64,000 nt of DNA from an uncultured Bacteroides sp. (GTDB lineage: Bacteria; Bacteroidota; Bacteroidia; Bacteroidales; Bacteroidaceae): the NCBI GenBank assembly GCA_949294185.1, contig CASFGA010000002.1, positions 62,001 through 126,000 on the forward strand, given 5' to 3'. Within the stretch, counting starts at the first letter, position 1, and every line of letters begins with the position of its first letter. The notes under the pieces are model-generated. The model saw nothing but the letters and a program-made list of their open reading frames with translations, was not told where the DNA came from and made no database searches. Of this stretch, positions 29,626 to 38,940 are shown piece by piece. A program made the translations under genes and the position numbers.

Positions 29626-31770
29626 ATGATTGTTTGCATTGCAGAAAAGCCCAGTGTGGCGCGTGATATAGCCGAAGTTCTTGGTGCAAGAAACCGGAAA
29701 GATGGCTATATAGAAGGAAACGGATATCAGGTGACATGGACGTTCGGACACCTCTGTACCCTGAAAGAGCCTCATGAATACACGCCCGCATGGAAGACCT
29801 GGTCGCTCGGGACGCTACCCATGATTCCTCCCCGATTCGGTATAAAACTGATTAATGATACGGGCATCGAAAAACAGTTCCGTATCATCGAAGGGCTGAT
29901 GCAGCAGGCAGACATGATTATCAACTGCGGCGACGCCGGACAAGAAGGGGAACTAATCCAGCGATGGGTAATGCAAAAGGCCGGAGCAAAGTGTCCGGTG
30001 AAACGTTTGTGGATATCATCGCTGACCGAAGAGGCCATCCGCGAAGGATTTGCCAACCTCAAAGACCAGTCGGAGTTCCAACCATTGTATGAGGCCGGCC
30101 TAAGCAGAGCCATCGGAGACTGGACTTTAGGAATGAATGCTACGCGCCTTTATACATTAAAGTACGGACAAAACAAGCAGGTGCTGTCCATCGGACGGGT
30201 ACAGACTCCTACCTTAGCGCTGATCGTAAAGCGCCAACAGGAGATTGAGCATTTCATTCCCAAGCAATATTGGGAGCTGAAGACGGTATACCGCGACACT
30301 TTATTTTCAGCACTCATAAGGAAAAGCGACGAGGAACTGGCCGAAGAGGCGGAGCAGCTGAAAGAAAACGCGGCCGCACCGAAGAAAGCCGCGGCCAGAG
30401 AAGAGGCAAACCGCGGCATTCCGCCGATTACCGACGAACAGACCGGAAGGGAACTGCTGGAACGCATCAGGGAAAAGCCTTTTGTCATTACGGACATCAC
30501 TTCAAAGAAAGGGACGGAAGCCCCGCCCCGCCTGTTCGACCTGACTTCTCTGCAAGTGGAATGCAACAAGAAGTTCAGTTATTCGGCCGACATGACCCTG
30601 CAACTCATCCAGTCGCTCTACGAAAAAAAGGTGGCGACCTATCCCCGTGTCGACACTACATTCTTGAGCGACGACATTTATCCCAAATGCCCCAAGATTC
30701 TGGACGGCATCAAGGATTATGCTGCCTATACCGCACCGCTCGCAGGAAAGGTTCTTCCGAAGCCGAAGAAAGTATTCGACAACTCGAAGGTCACTGACCA
30801 CCATGCCATCATCCCGACCGGCGTACAGCCTCAAGGCTTGACAGACATGGAACGCAGGGTGTTCGACCTGATTGCGCGCCGGTTTATCGCCGTTTTCTAT
30901 CCGGACTGCAAGTTTTCCACCACCACCGTGTCGGGAAAAGCTGAAGACATAGAGTTCAAAGCCACCGGAAAACAGATTCTTGATGCGGGATGGCGGGTTG
31001 TCTTTGCCAAAGAAACGCATGATGAGAACAAGGAAAATGAAGACGAAAGCGTGCTTCCGGCCTTTACAAAAGGGGAAAGCGGTCCGCATGCCCCTCAACT
31101 GAATGAAAAATGGACGCAGCCTCCCCGCCCCTATACGGAAGCGACCCTGCTGCGGGCTATGGAAACCGCCGGAAAACTGGTGGACAACGACGAGCTGCGC
31201 GATGCGTTAAAAGAAAACGGTATAGGCCGTCCGTCGACCCGAGCCGCCATTATCGAAACTTTGTTCAAGCGGCACTACATCCGCAAGGAACGAAAAAATC
31301 TGATTGCCACGCCCACAGGGGTGGAACTGATACAGCTAATCCACGAAGAGCTGCTGAAATCGGCCGAGCTGACAGGCATCTGGGAGAAAAAGCTACGGGA
31401 GATAGAACGGCGGAGCTATGATGCCGGAACCTTTCTTACCGAACTGAAACAGATGGTGACGGATATCGTATACAGCGTTTTGCGCGACAACAGCAACCGC
31501 CGGATTACGGTAATGCCGGAAGAGACCCAACCTGCCGCCAAAAAGACCGCACGGAAAAAAGAGCCGGCAAGCGGAGAAGAAACTCCCCGAAAAGCCAAAG
31601 CTCCGCGCCGGCGCAAGACAACAGAAACGCCCCCCCTGCCTTTACCGGAAGGAGACGCCATGCTCGGACGCGCATGTCCGGTATGCGGAAAAGGAATCAT
31701 CATCAAAGGGAAAACGGCCTACGGATGTTCAGAATGGAAAAACGGATGCACTTTCCGCAAGCCCTTCTGA
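29626..31770 (+). CDS. topB: DNA topoisomerase III
   Basis: A 714-residue type IA topoisomerase, which relaxes and decatenates DNA by cutting one strand. The Toprim domain begins at the N terminus (MIVCIAEKPSVARDIAEVLGA and the metal-site NCGDAGQEGELI near 105). The active-site tyrosine is Tyr339 in KKVATYPRVDTTFLSDD. After the catalytic core comes a lysine- and alanine-rich linker at about 630-675 and a C-terminal zinc finger with CPVCGKGIIIKGKTAYGCSEWKNGC. It stands alone in this direction. Related TopB copies occur on mobile elements, but nothing mobile is visible here, so a housekeeping copy is likely. Confidence 0.95.
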   Translation: MIVCIAEKPSVARDIAEVLGARNRKDGYIEGNGYQVTWTFGHLCTLKEPHEYTPAWKTWSLGTLPMIPPRFGIKLINDTGIEKQFRIIEGLMQQADMIINCGDAGQEGELIQRWVMQKAGAKCPVKRLWISSLTEEAIREGFANLKDQSEFQPLYEAGLSRAIGDWTLGMNATRLYTLKYGQNKQVLSIGRVQTPTLALIVKRQQEIEHFIPKQYWELKTVYRDTLFSALIRKSDEELAEEAEQLKENAAAPKKAAAREEANRGIPPITDEQTGRELLERIREKPFVITDITSKKGTEAPPRLFDLTSLQVECNKKFSYSADMTLQLIQSLYEKKVATYPRVDTTFLSDDIYPKCPKILDGIKDYAAYTAPLAGKVLPKPKKVFDNSKVTDHHAIIPTGVQPQGLTDMERRVFDLIARRFIAVFYPDCKFSTTTVSGKAEDIEFKATGKQILDAGWRVVFAKETHDENKENEDESVLPAFTKGESGPHAPQLNEKWTQPPRPYTEATLLRAMETAGKLVDNDELRDALKENGIGRPSTRAAIIETLFKRHYIRKERKNLIATPTGVELIQLIHEELLKSAELTGIWEKKLREIERRSYDAGTFLTELKQMVTDIVYSVLRDNSNRRITVMPEETQPAAKKTARKKEPASGEETPRKAKAPRRRKTTETPPLPLPEGDAMLGRACPVCGKGIIIKGKTAYGCSEWKNGCTFRKPF

Positions 31771-31822
31771 AAACAGGCGGAGAACAGGGCATGACATCGT
31801 GACACCCCTGCCCGCCGCATGT

Positions 31823-32626
31823 CTACTGCCTGGCATAATCTCTTTCTACCGCCAGCGTAATCCAATTTGCCAGTGCCTGACGGTTATCGGCTATGACCAA
31901 ACGCTTCTGGTCACGCGCATTCTGTATGTTTCCCACCTCAAGAAATACGGCAACAGGCACCGACTTGCGCAGCACAAACAGGTTGCGCTCGCTTACCGTA
32001 CCCTCAAAACCGCGGTTGGGTTGATGTTGGTCATATTTTGCCTTGAAAGTCTGCCGGATTCTCTGCGCCAGACGCTTTCCGTACCGGCTTCCCGGAGCAT
32101 AATAAAAGTAAGTATCCGTCTGTTTCCCGCGTGCGCGGCTGTCTACATGAATGAATATCGCACGTTTGTATTTGCTTTTGTCTTTCCGATAAAGGCGGTT
32201 GATTGCGTCGCAACGCTGCTGAAGCCGCTCTACCTGATTCAGCGGAATGGCTTTCCCCATGCATGTCTCCCGTTTGCTGTTGTTCAATATCGCCGCATTG
32301 CGGATGCCGTCTTTCGCATCCTGAATGATAAAGTGCACTTTCGCGCCCCGTTTCAGCAGTTCGCGCCCCAAACGTAGCACGATGTCATAGGCATACTCGT
32401 CCTCATGCAGCTCACGCCCCTGATACTTCCCTATACAGCCGGGATCCGGCCCTCCATGCCCGCTCACTAAATAGAATGTCGCCCCCTTTAGCGAATTGGA
32501 AGTGACCGTATAGGCCGCCAGTTCTTTCCCGAAAAGCGGTTCACGCTTCGTTTTCCCCTTCTTTTCAGGAAAGGCGGGCAAGGCCATCATGCCGCACAAG
32601 AGCAGGACAAGAATCTTTACATTCAT
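31823..32626 (-). CDS. N-acetylmuramoyl-L-alanine amidase (Amidase_3), exported
   Basis: A 267-residue exported amidase that cuts the amide bond between muramic acid and the peptide of peptidoglycan. The signal peptide covers about 1-19 (MNVKILVLLLCGMMALPAF). The Amidase_3 fold shows the first zinc histidine region as FYLVSGHGGPDPGCIG, the second metal residue Glu in RELHEDEYAYDIV, the third in AIFIHVDSRARG, and the catalytic glutamate in VFLEVGNIQN. The upstream TlpA-type gene ends in TGATG, so the amidase ATG shares one base with that stop codon and the two are translationally coupled. It could have a role in envelope remodelling with the thioredoxin. Confidence 0.88.
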   Translation of the reverse strand: MNVKILVLLLCGMMALPAFPEKKGKTKREPLFGKELAAYTVTSNSLKGATFYLVSGHGGPDPGCIGKYQGRELHEDEYAYDIVLRLGRELLKRGAKVHFIIQDAKDGIRNAAILNNSKRETCMGKAIPLNQVERLQQRCDAINRLYRKDKSKYKRAIFIHVDSRARGKQTDTYFYYAPGSRYGKRLAQRIRQTFKAKYDQHQPNRGFEGTVSERNLFVLRKSVPVAVFLEVGNIQNARDQKRLVIADNRQALANWITLAVERDYARQ

Positions 32627-33162
32627 CACTTCAGCAGCTCTTCTATTTTCTTACAGAGAGAAGCAAACTCCTCCTCATTATAGAGACGGGTCATCATCAC
32701 GATTTTGCCCTCTTTATCAATCAATATATTGCGGGTAATCCCTGCATTCCGCTCGGCATAAAGCGCGAATATGTCGGCTCCGGGGTCAAGTCCCATCGGG
32801 TAAGTCACACCTGTCTGCTTGGCAAACGCCTTCACCCGCTGCAACGGTTCGTCACGATCAACACCATACAACGCAAACGAGGCATTATCCTTGTGCTTTT
32901 GCCATATATCCCGCTCAATGAAAGGCATTTCCTTACGGCACACTCCACACCAACTCGCCGTAAACTGCAACATCACAATCTTGCCGCGCAAAGCAGACAA
33001 CTTCACCTTTTGCCCGTCTGTCAAAGTCATTTCAAAGTCGGGAGCCATATCGCCCACCTTTACAATATACCCCGCAGCATCGGGCGTATTCTGCTGCGCC
33101 AGTGCCGGCACTCCGGCAAGCATGCAGCCAATGAAAGCTGCCCACAGTAAAACCTTCTTCAT
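32626..33162 (-). CDS. TlpA/ResA-type periplasmic thioredoxin
   Basis: A 178-residue exported thioredoxin-fold protein. A signal peptide (MKKVLLWAAFIGCMLAGVPALAQ) is followed by a domain of the AhpC/TSA-TlpA type with redox motif WCGVC (Cys72 and Cys75) in QFTASWCGVCRKEMPF. The reduction potential and client are not predictable; related proteins reduce cytochrome c apoproteins or other periplasmic cysteines. The start at 33162 is chosen because it opens the signal peptide. A -7 box lies 24 bases upstream. Its stop overlaps the amidase start by one base, so the two are coupled. Confidence 0.88.
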   Translation of the reverse strand: MKKVLLWAAFIGCMLAGVPALAQQNTPDAAGYIVKVGDMAPDFEMTLTDGQKVKLSALRGKIVMLQFTASWCGVCRKEMPFIERDIWQKHKDNASFALYGVDRDEPLQRVKAFAKQTGVTYPMGLDPGADIFALYAERNAGITRNILIDKEGKIVMMTRLYNEEEFASLCKKIEELLK

Positions 33163-33186
33163 AATAACTACCATAAATTCATGTGC

Positions 33187-33194
33187 CAAAGTTA
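33187..33194 (-). promoter_or_regulatory. Candidate -7 box for TlpA-amidase pair
   Basis: TAACTTTG on the minus strand fits TAnnTTTG, 24 bases before the TlpA start. No -33 box at the normal spacing. Confidence 0.42.
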
Positions 33195-33325
33195 TAAAAA
33201 TCCCGTCAATAATCGAATGAAAGACTTGATTTTAGCATTCTTTTTCTTCGTCATAGCCAAAAACATTCGCATTATGTCCATATTTTGTTTCCATACGGGG
33301 AAAAAAGATTTTTTATACCGTTCAT

Positions 33326-33356
33326 TTTGCCGTTTTAAAATAATCTTTTACATTTG
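33326..33356 (+). promoter_or_regulatory. Promoter of the B12 uptake operon
   Basis: TTTG at 33326-33329, a gap of exactly 19 bases and TACATTTG at 33349-33356 match the Bacteroides promoter in both boxes. Transcription would begin near 33363, just before the riboswitch. Confidence 0.7.
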
Positions 33357-33362
33357 CAATGT

Positions 33363-33552
33363 TTTGTTCCGTTCTGGTCTCCCAAGCGAGACCGCGGATG
33401 AAAAGGGAATCGGGTGAAAATCCCGGACAGTCCCGCTGCTGTAAGCTCCAGAAGCAAAGGTTTGCTTAACCACTTCTGTGCCACTGCCCCGACTTTATTC
33501 AGAGGGCGGGAAGGCAAAGCAAACCGGAGTAAGTCAGAAGACCTGCAAAACA
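33363..33552 (+). ncRNA. Cobalamin (AdoCbl-class) riboswitch
   Basis: The core signatures are in order: the stem region with GGGAATCGGGTGAAAATCCC (from 33405), ACAGTCCCGCTGCTGTAAGC (from 33427), the B12-box part GCCACTG (33480-33486), and the closing AGTAAGTCAGAAGACCTGC (33528-33546). It starts right after the promoter and ends about 80 bases before the btuB-like start. It should reduce expression of the operon when cobalamin is plentiful; whether by termination or by blocking translation is not clear. The exact ends are estimates. Confidence 0.92.
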
Positions 33553-33627
33553 AAAGTCGTGCTTGCATTCTCGAGGAAAGAATCGCAAAGTCATGCAGAA
33601 GTTACACATTTATTATAAGAGAAACTT

Positions 33628-35643
33628 ATGAGCATAAAGCGTCCAGCCCGGAGTGCAGGCTCGTGCTTCGTCACAGCCATCTATATGCTGTCGGTCGTTT
33701 CCTTGCAGGCGCAAACGGTTCCGGCCGACACCATAACCGGCCGCATACACGAGATTCCCGACATTACGGTAAGCGCGCGGCGCACTCCGCCGGCCATTAC
33801 CGCCACTTCGCCCCTGCAAGTCATGGGAAAGACCGAGATGGAACGGTTGGGACTGCATGAAGTGGCGGATGCCGTGCGGCACTTTTCGGGTGTGAGCGTA
33901 AAGGACTACGGAGGGATAGGCGGACTGAAAACCGTTTCTGTCCGCAGCATGGGGGCACAGCATACCGGCGTTTCCTACGACGGAGTAAGCGTCAGCGACT
34001 GCCAGTCCGGCCAAGTCGACATATCACGGTTCTCTCTGGACAATGTGTCGGAGCTAACTCTGACCATCGGCCAGACAGACAACATTTATCAGGCGGCACG
34101 CGCCTTCGCATCGGCGGGCGTATTGAACATCCAGACGGCCAAACCGGATTTTCAAGGCCGTCCTTTCCATGTTTATGCCAATCTGAAAGCCGGTTCCTTC
34201 GGACTTGCCAATCCGTCGGTGCTTTACAGCCAGCGGCTTTCCCGAAAGACAAGTCTGTCCGTCTATGGTGATTACCTGCGTGCAGACGGCAATTATCCGT
34301 TCAAGATGTGGAACGGAAACAGCTTGATAGACAGCAAACGAAACAACAGCGATATCCGGACCTGCCGTGCGGAAGCCACTCTCCACACGGCCTTCACATC
34401 CAAACAGGATTTGCAAGTAAAGGCGTATCTTTTTGATTCGGAACGCGGACTTCCGGGAGGCGTGATATACGACAATCCTTACGCGGCCGAACGACTGTCG
34501 GACAGGAACTATTTCGGCCAGTTCCGCTATGAAAACCGGTTCAGCGACAGGATAAAACTACAGGCTTTAGGCAAGTTCAACTACAGCTGGAACCGGGATT
34601 ACAACAACGAGGCCGCGGGCATAACCGACGACCGCTACCGCCAGACGGAAACTTACCTGTCGGCCACGCTGTGGGCTGAGCCTGTAAAAGACCTGTCCTT
34701 CTCCGTCGCACAGGATTTTGCCTACAACTATCTACACACCACATTAGACCAATGCCAGTATCCGCAGCGGTATACGGTGCTGACGGCCATAGCAGCCCGC
34801 TACCGGCACCGCAAGTTTTCGGCAACCGCATCCCTGCTGAACACATTCATCACCGAGGATGTACGGATAGGGACTGCCGCCAACGACCGCAAACGGCTGT
34901 CTCCCGCCTTCAGTCTGTCATGGAAGCCTTTCGACACGGCCGGATTGCGGCTCAGGCTTTCTTATAAGGATATTTTCCGCACACCGACATTCAACGACCT
35001 GTATTACCTGATCATCGGGAATTCCGGCCTGCGTCCGGAGACCACCCGGCAAGGGAACTTCGGCATTACATGGAGCGGCTCCCGTCTGGGTTGCCTCGAC
35101 TTCATCAGTCTTTCAACAGATATCTATTACAATAAGGTCAATGACAAAATTGTGGCGGTGCCGTCCATGTTCGTCTGGCGTATGATGAATGTGGGGAAAG
35201 TGGAGACGGTCGGCGTGGATTTGAACCTGTCTGCCGAATGCCGCATCAGCAGACAAATAAAGTGCTACCTAAGCGGAAGCTACAACTTCATGCAGGCGGA
35301 AGACGTGACCGACCCTTCATCAAAAACGTGGAGAAACCAGATTGTCTACACGCCACGCCATTCGGGAAGCGGCAGCCTCACGGTGGAAACGCCGTGGGCA
35401 AACCTCTCTTACAACGTGACATACGCTTCCGAACGGTATACACTGGCACAAAACCTGCCCCAATACCGCATCAAGCCTTACGCTGACCACGGCCTGTCGC
35501 TCTCACGCAAGCTGCAATGGAAACATCATCAGCTGCGCATCCAGCTTGATGCCCTGAACCTCGGGAACAAGAACTATGAAATAATCCGCTTTTATCCCAT
35601 GCCGGGACGGAATTACAAGCTTACAATAAATTATTATCTATAA
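33628..35643 (+). CDS. btuB: TonB-dependent cobalamin receptor, BtuB-like
   Basis: A 671-residue outer-membrane receptor that imports a ligand in a TonB-dependent manner. A signal region (about 1-29, ending SLQAQ) is followed by a TonB-box-like stretch (IPDITVSAR), the plug domain (about 45-165, with HEVADAVRHFSGVSVKDYGG and NIQTAKP) and a 22-strand barrel up to the terminal LTINYYL. The riboswitch leader and the downstream btuG, btuF, btuC and btuD genes make cobalamin or another corrinoid the likely ligand. It lacks the long N-terminal carboxypeptidase-like extension of SusC proteins, so it is a BtuB-type rather than a SusC-type receptor. The ATG at 33628 follows the riboswitch leader. Confidence 0.9.
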   Translation: MSIKRPARSAGSCFVTAIYMLSVVSLQAQTVPADTITGRIHEIPDITVSARRTPPAITATSPLQVMGKTEMERLGLHEVADAVRHFSGVSVKDYGGIGGLKTVSVRSMGAQHTGVSYDGVSVSDCQSGQVDISRFSLDNVSELTLTIGQTDNIYQAARAFASAGVLNIQTAKPDFQGRPFHVYANLKAGSFGLANPSVLYSQRLSRKTSLSVYGDYLRADGNYPFKMWNGNSLIDSKRNNSDIRTCRAEATLHTAFTSKQDLQVKAYLFDSERGLPGGVIYDNPYAAERLSDRNYFGQFRYENRFSDRIKLQALGKFNYSWNRDYNNEAAGITDDRYRQTETYLSATLWAEPVKDLSFSVAQDFAYNYLHTTLDQCQYPQRYTVLTAIAARYRHRKFSATASLLNTFITEDVRIGTAANDRKRLSPAFSLSWKPFDTAGLRLRLSYKDIFRTPTFNDLYYLIIGNSGLRPETTRQGNFGITWSGSRLGCLDFISLSTDIYYNKVNDKIVAVPSMFVWRMMNVGKVETVGVDLNLSAECRISRQIKCYLSGSYNFMQAEDVTDPSSKTWRNQIVYTPRHSGSGSLTVETPWANLSYNVTYASERYTLAQNLPQYRIKPYADHGLSLSRKLQWKHHQLRIQLDALNLGNKNYEIIRFYPMPGRNYKLTINYYL

Positions 35644-35663
35644 AACAAAAAACAATTATCATC

Positions 35664-36752
35664 ATGAAGAAAAACTGGCTTTATCTATTACTCACGGCTT
35701 TCCCACTAATGGCCGGAATGACGGCGTGCGACAATAACGATGACCCGAACCCTGACCCCGATCCGGAACCTACCACCACACTCGGGGCTTATATAGTCAA
35801 TACCGGGAATTGGGGCGCAAACGACGGCTCTCTGCAATGGTATGACCTGACTAGCCAAAGTGTAAGTGGAGACCTGTATGCGGCACAAAACGGAAAGGGC
35901 ATCGGCGACCTGCAGGATTTGTGCCTGTACGGCACCAAGCTTTACGCCATCTGCGCCACTTCTTCCAAAGTGGAAATTCTGGAGAGAAACGGCAAACTGG
36001 TAAAAAGTCTGGCCATGAACACCTCAAGCGGGCAGCCAATGGAGCCGCGCTACGCAACAGCCGGCGAGGGATGCATATTCTTTACCGCATACGACGGCAC
36101 AGTATCCAAGCTTGATACGCTGACGCAGACCGTTACGGCAAGTGTGGCCGTCGGCGATCACCCGGAAGCACTGACTTATGCAGAGGGCAAACTGTTCGTC
36201 AACATCTCAGGATACGGCAGCGGTGACAAGGTGGCCGTGGTGGATGCAAAGACCATGACGAAGCTGCAAGACATCACCGTGAAGCTGAATCCCTATACAC
36301 AATGCATTACGGGCAGCGACGGCTATGTGTATGTAGTGTCAAACGGAAATTATGCCGGCAGTGAAAGCATCCCCGAAAACCAGTGGATCCGCCAGACACT
36401 GCAACGAATCGACCCGAAGACCTATGCCGTAGAGGAGCTTTGCAACGCTACCTACATCGCGAACAAGGGAGACAAAATGTATGTCATCTATGCCGAATAT
36501 TATCTGCCCGACACGCATAAATGTTTTGTATACGATCTGAAAAACCAAAAGGAAACGGCACTGCCGATTTCTCTTGAAGACTTTTCAAGTCCGGGCTTTA
36601 TCCAAATCGACCCTGTGACCGAAGACATCTACATCGGCGACCAGATATACGGAGCGCTGAACAGCATCCGAATCTACAGCAAGGACGGGCAATACAAGAA
36701 GTCCATCGAGACGGGAATGTCCACAAGCAAGGTTGTCTTTGTATCTGAATAA
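35664..36752 (+). CDS. btuG: Surface beta-propeller lipoprotein, BtuG-like (cobalamin binding)
   Basis: A 362-residue lipoprotein with the cleavage site MAGMTAC (Cys22) and the acidic stretch DNNDDPNPDPDPEP after it, the signal for export to the cell surface in Bacteroides. The rest is a YncE/DUF5074-like beta-propeller: repeated short blades such as LGAYIVNTGNWGANDGSLQWYD, GKLVKSLAMNTSSGQP, KVAVVDAKTMTKLQDI. In Bacteroides thetaiotaomicron a propeller lipoprotein beside BtuB, BtuG, binds B12 with very high affinity and hands it to BtuB; this gene has the same position and build. It starts 20 bases after btuB and ends 6 before btuF. Identity is by family and context, so a tested affinity is lacking. 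Confidence 0.85.
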   Translation: MKKNWLYLLLTAFPLMAGMTACDNNDDPNPDPDPEPTTTLGAYIVNTGNWGANDGSLQWYDLTSQSVSGDLYAAQNGKGIGDLQDLCLYGTKLYAICATSSKVEILERNGKLVKSLAMNTSSGQPMEPRYATAGEGCIFFTAYDGTVSKLDTLTQTVTASVAVGDHPEALTYAEGKLFVNISGYGSGDKVAVVDAKTMTKLQDITVKLNPYTQCITGSDGYVYVVSNGNYAGSESIPENQWIRQTLQRIDPKTYAVEELCNATYIANKGDKMYVIYAEYYLPDTHKCFVYDLKNQKETALPISLEDFSSPGFIQIDPVTEDIYIGDQIYGALNSIRIYSKDGQYKKSIETGMSTSKVVFVSE

Positions 36753-36758
36753 CATCCT

Positions 36759-37898
36759 ATGAAAAGATTTTTACTATCTGCCAATATAGTAATCACAGTC
36801 TTGCTCCTTTCTGCCTGCGGCGGAGGGAGCAAGGCCTCTTTCATCCCGACGGGAGGAGACACCCTAAAATTACGGTATGCCGCCAATCTGGAGATTGTGA
36901 AATATCCGGAATACACCGTAGCCGCGGTACGCAATCCCTGGGATACGCTGAAAACGCTGCATACCTATATCCTGACAGACAAACGGAAACCGGTTCCGGA
37001 GGGCGTGCCGGAGGGAACTGTGGTACGCATCCCGCTGGAAAGGGCATTGGTCTATTCTGTCGTTCACGGAAGCCTGCTGAATGAACTGGGAGCCCTCGAC
37101 CATATCCGCGGTGTATGCAACCTGGAATACTTTAAGCTGCGCGAAATACAGGAACGATGCCGGAAAGGGACGATAACCGACTGCGGAAACAGCATGAGCC
37201 CCGACATAGAAAACATTATCGAACTCAATCCGGACGGCATCCTGCTTTCCCCGTTTGAGAACAACGGAGGATACGGACAGGTGGGCAAGCTGAACGTTCC
37301 GATTATAGAGTGCGCCGACTATATGGAAAGTTCTCCTTTGGGGCGTGCCGAATGGATGCGGCTTTACGGTCTGCTGACTGGAAAGGAAAGGCAGGCCGAC
37401 TCGCTGTTTGCTGCCGTAGAGCAGGAATACTTAATGGTAAGGCAACAGGCAATGCAGGCAGAAAACAAGCCTTCGGTGCTGAACGACCTGAAATACGGCT
37501 CGGCATGGTACATTTCCGGCGGCAACAGTACGACAGGACGACTGTATGCCGATGCAGGCGCACGGTATGTTTTCGCCTATCTGCCCAATAGCGGATCGGT
37601 TCCGCTGGCGTTTGAAACGGTTTTCGACAAAGGCCAAAGTGCCGATTACTGGTTCATCAAATACAATCAGAATACAGACAAGACCTATAGCGAACTGAAA
37701 AAAGACTATGCCCCCTACGCCCGCTTCAAGGCTTTCAAGGAGCAACACATCTACGGATGCAACACAAACAAAGTGCCCTATTATGAAGAATCGCCGTTTC
37801 ATCCGGAAAAGCTGCTGAAAGACATTGTGAAAATCCTGCATCCCGAGCTGCTGGATGGATATGAACCGAAATATTTTAGTAAATTAGCGGCCGATTAA
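36759..37898 (+). CDS. btuF: Cobalamin ABC transporter substrate-binding lipoprotein, BtuF-like
   Basis: A 379-residue periplasmic binding lipoprotein (Cys20 in VLLLSACGGGS). The class III solute-binding fold (two lobes with a rigid helix) is indicated by RIPLERALVYSVVHGSLLNELGALDHIRGVC and later ENIIELNPDGILLSPFENNG, and the C-terminal HPEKLLKDIVKILHPELL. It should take the corrinoid delivered by BtuB and pass it to the BtuC permease. It lies 6 bases after btuG and 10 before btuC, inside the same operon behind the riboswitch. It is longer than E. coli BtuF (266 residues), as is usual in Bacteroides. Confidence 0.88.
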   Translation: MKRFLLSANIVITVLLLSACGGGSKASFIPTGGDTLKLRYAANLEIVKYPEYTVAAVRNPWDTLKTLHTYILTDKRKPVPEGVPEGTVVRIPLERALVYSVVHGSLLNELGALDHIRGVCNLEYFKLREIQERCRKGTITDCGNSMSPDIENIIELNPDGILLSPFENNGGYGQVGKLNVPIIECADYMESSPLGRAEWMRLYGLLTGKERQADSLFAAVEQEYLMVRQQAMQAENKPSVLNDLKYGSAWYISGGNSTTGRLYADAGARYVFAYLPNSGSVPLAFETVFDKGQSADYWFIKYNQNTDKTYSELKKDYAPYARFKAFKEQHIYGCNTNKVPYYEESPFHPEKLLKDIVKILHPELLDGYEPKYFSKLAAD

Positions 37899-37908
37899 CC
37901 GAGCAAGC

Positions 37909-38940
37909 ATGAGCCATAAAGGATTTATATACGGGAGTACGCTCTGCGCAAGCATCCTGATCTTGATTGTCGCCAATCTGTTTCTGGGTTCGGTCGACAT
38001 ACCGGCACAGGATGTCGTCCGCATCCTGACGGGACAAGAAGTGGAAAAGGAAACATGGCGGTACATTGTGTGGGAATCACGCTTCCCGCAGTGCATGACC
38101 GCCCTACTTTGCGGAGCGGCCCTCTCGGCATCCGGGCTGATGCTGCAGACGGTGTTCAACAATCCCCTTGCCGACCCGTCCATTCTCGGCATCAGTTCGG
38201 GAGCAAGCTTGGGGGTGGCACTGGTTATGCTTGCAGGAGGCGGAACGATTGCCGCCGGAGCGTTCACGCTTTCCGGATTCGTTTCGGTGATATTGGGTGC
38301 CTTTATCGGCGCGACATGCGTACTGGGCATCATTCTTTTCCTTTCCTCACTGATAAAGAACGCCGTCATGCTGCTTATTGCCGGCATTATGATAGGCTAT
38401 ATAGCTTCCTCGCTCATCTCTTTGCTTAACTTTTTCGCCACTGCGGAAGGAGTACATTCATATACCATCTGGGGATTGGGAAACTTTGGCGGGGTATCTT
38501 TAGAGCAGCTCCCGGCATTTTCTTTTATAATCATGGCCGGACTGCTGATTGCCGTATTGCTCATCAAACCGCTAAACGCCTTACTGCTCGGCCCACGGTA
38601 TGCCGAGAACCTGGGAATCAACATACGCCGGATTCGCAACCTGCTGTTGGTCGCTACCGGCCTGCTGACCGCCGTTACCACCTCGTTCTGCGGTCCGGTT
38701 TCCTTTATCGGACTGGCCGTCCCCCATATCGCCCGCCTGATGCTGGGCACATCCAACCACAATTTGCTGATGCCCGTCACGCTGCTGACCGGAAGTGCCA
38801 TCGCGCTGCTATGCAACGTAATATGTATTCTGCCGGGCGAAGCAGGCGTAATTCCTCTGAATGCCGTCACTCCGATACTGGGAGCCCCTGTCATCATCTA
38901 TGTAATCGTCAACCAACGCAAGATTCAATATTTCAACTGA
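37909..38940 (+). CDS. btuC: Cobalamin ABC transporter permease, BtuC-like (FecCD family)
   Basis: A 343-residue inner-membrane permease of the FecCD/BtuC family with about ten membrane helices. Signatures are WRYIVWESRFPQCMTALLCGAALSASGLMLQ at the start, the family motif NPLADPSILGISSGASLGV, and the late FCGPVSFIGLAVPHIARLMLG. Two copies with two copies of the BtuD ATPase form the importer. The stop codon overlaps the btuD start by one base (TGATG), so the two are translationally coupled. Confidence 0.92.
   Translation: MSHKGFIYGSTLCASILILIVANLFLGSVDIPAQDVVRILTGQEVEKETWRYIVWESRFPQCMTALLCGAALSASGLMLQTVFNNPLADPSILGISSGASLGVALVMLAGGGTIAAGAFTLSGFVSVILGAFIGATCVLGIILFLSSLIKNAVMLLIAGIMIGYIASSLISLLNFFATAEGVHSYTIWGLGNFGGVSLEQLPAFSFIIMAGLLIAVLLIKPLNALLLGPRYAENLGINIRRIRNLLLVATGLLTAVTTSFCGPVSFIGLAVPHIARLMLGTSNHNLLMPVTLLTGSAIALLCNVICILPGEAGVIPLNAVTPILGAPVIIYVIVNQRKIQYFN

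Noticed and set aside
29626..31770. topB as a sign of an integrated conjugative element
   Set aside because: No relaxase, tra genes, integrase or repeats are found near; all neighbours are housekeeping genes.
31774..31818. A weak hairpin between topB and the amidase gene as terminator
   Set aside because: The pairing is interrupted by several mismatches and no T run follows, so I do not list it as a feature.
35664..36752. Beta-propeller lipoprotein as a general YncE-like protein unrelated to B12
   Set aside because: The position inside the riboswitch operon beside btuB and btuF, and the surface-export signal, fit BtuG better.
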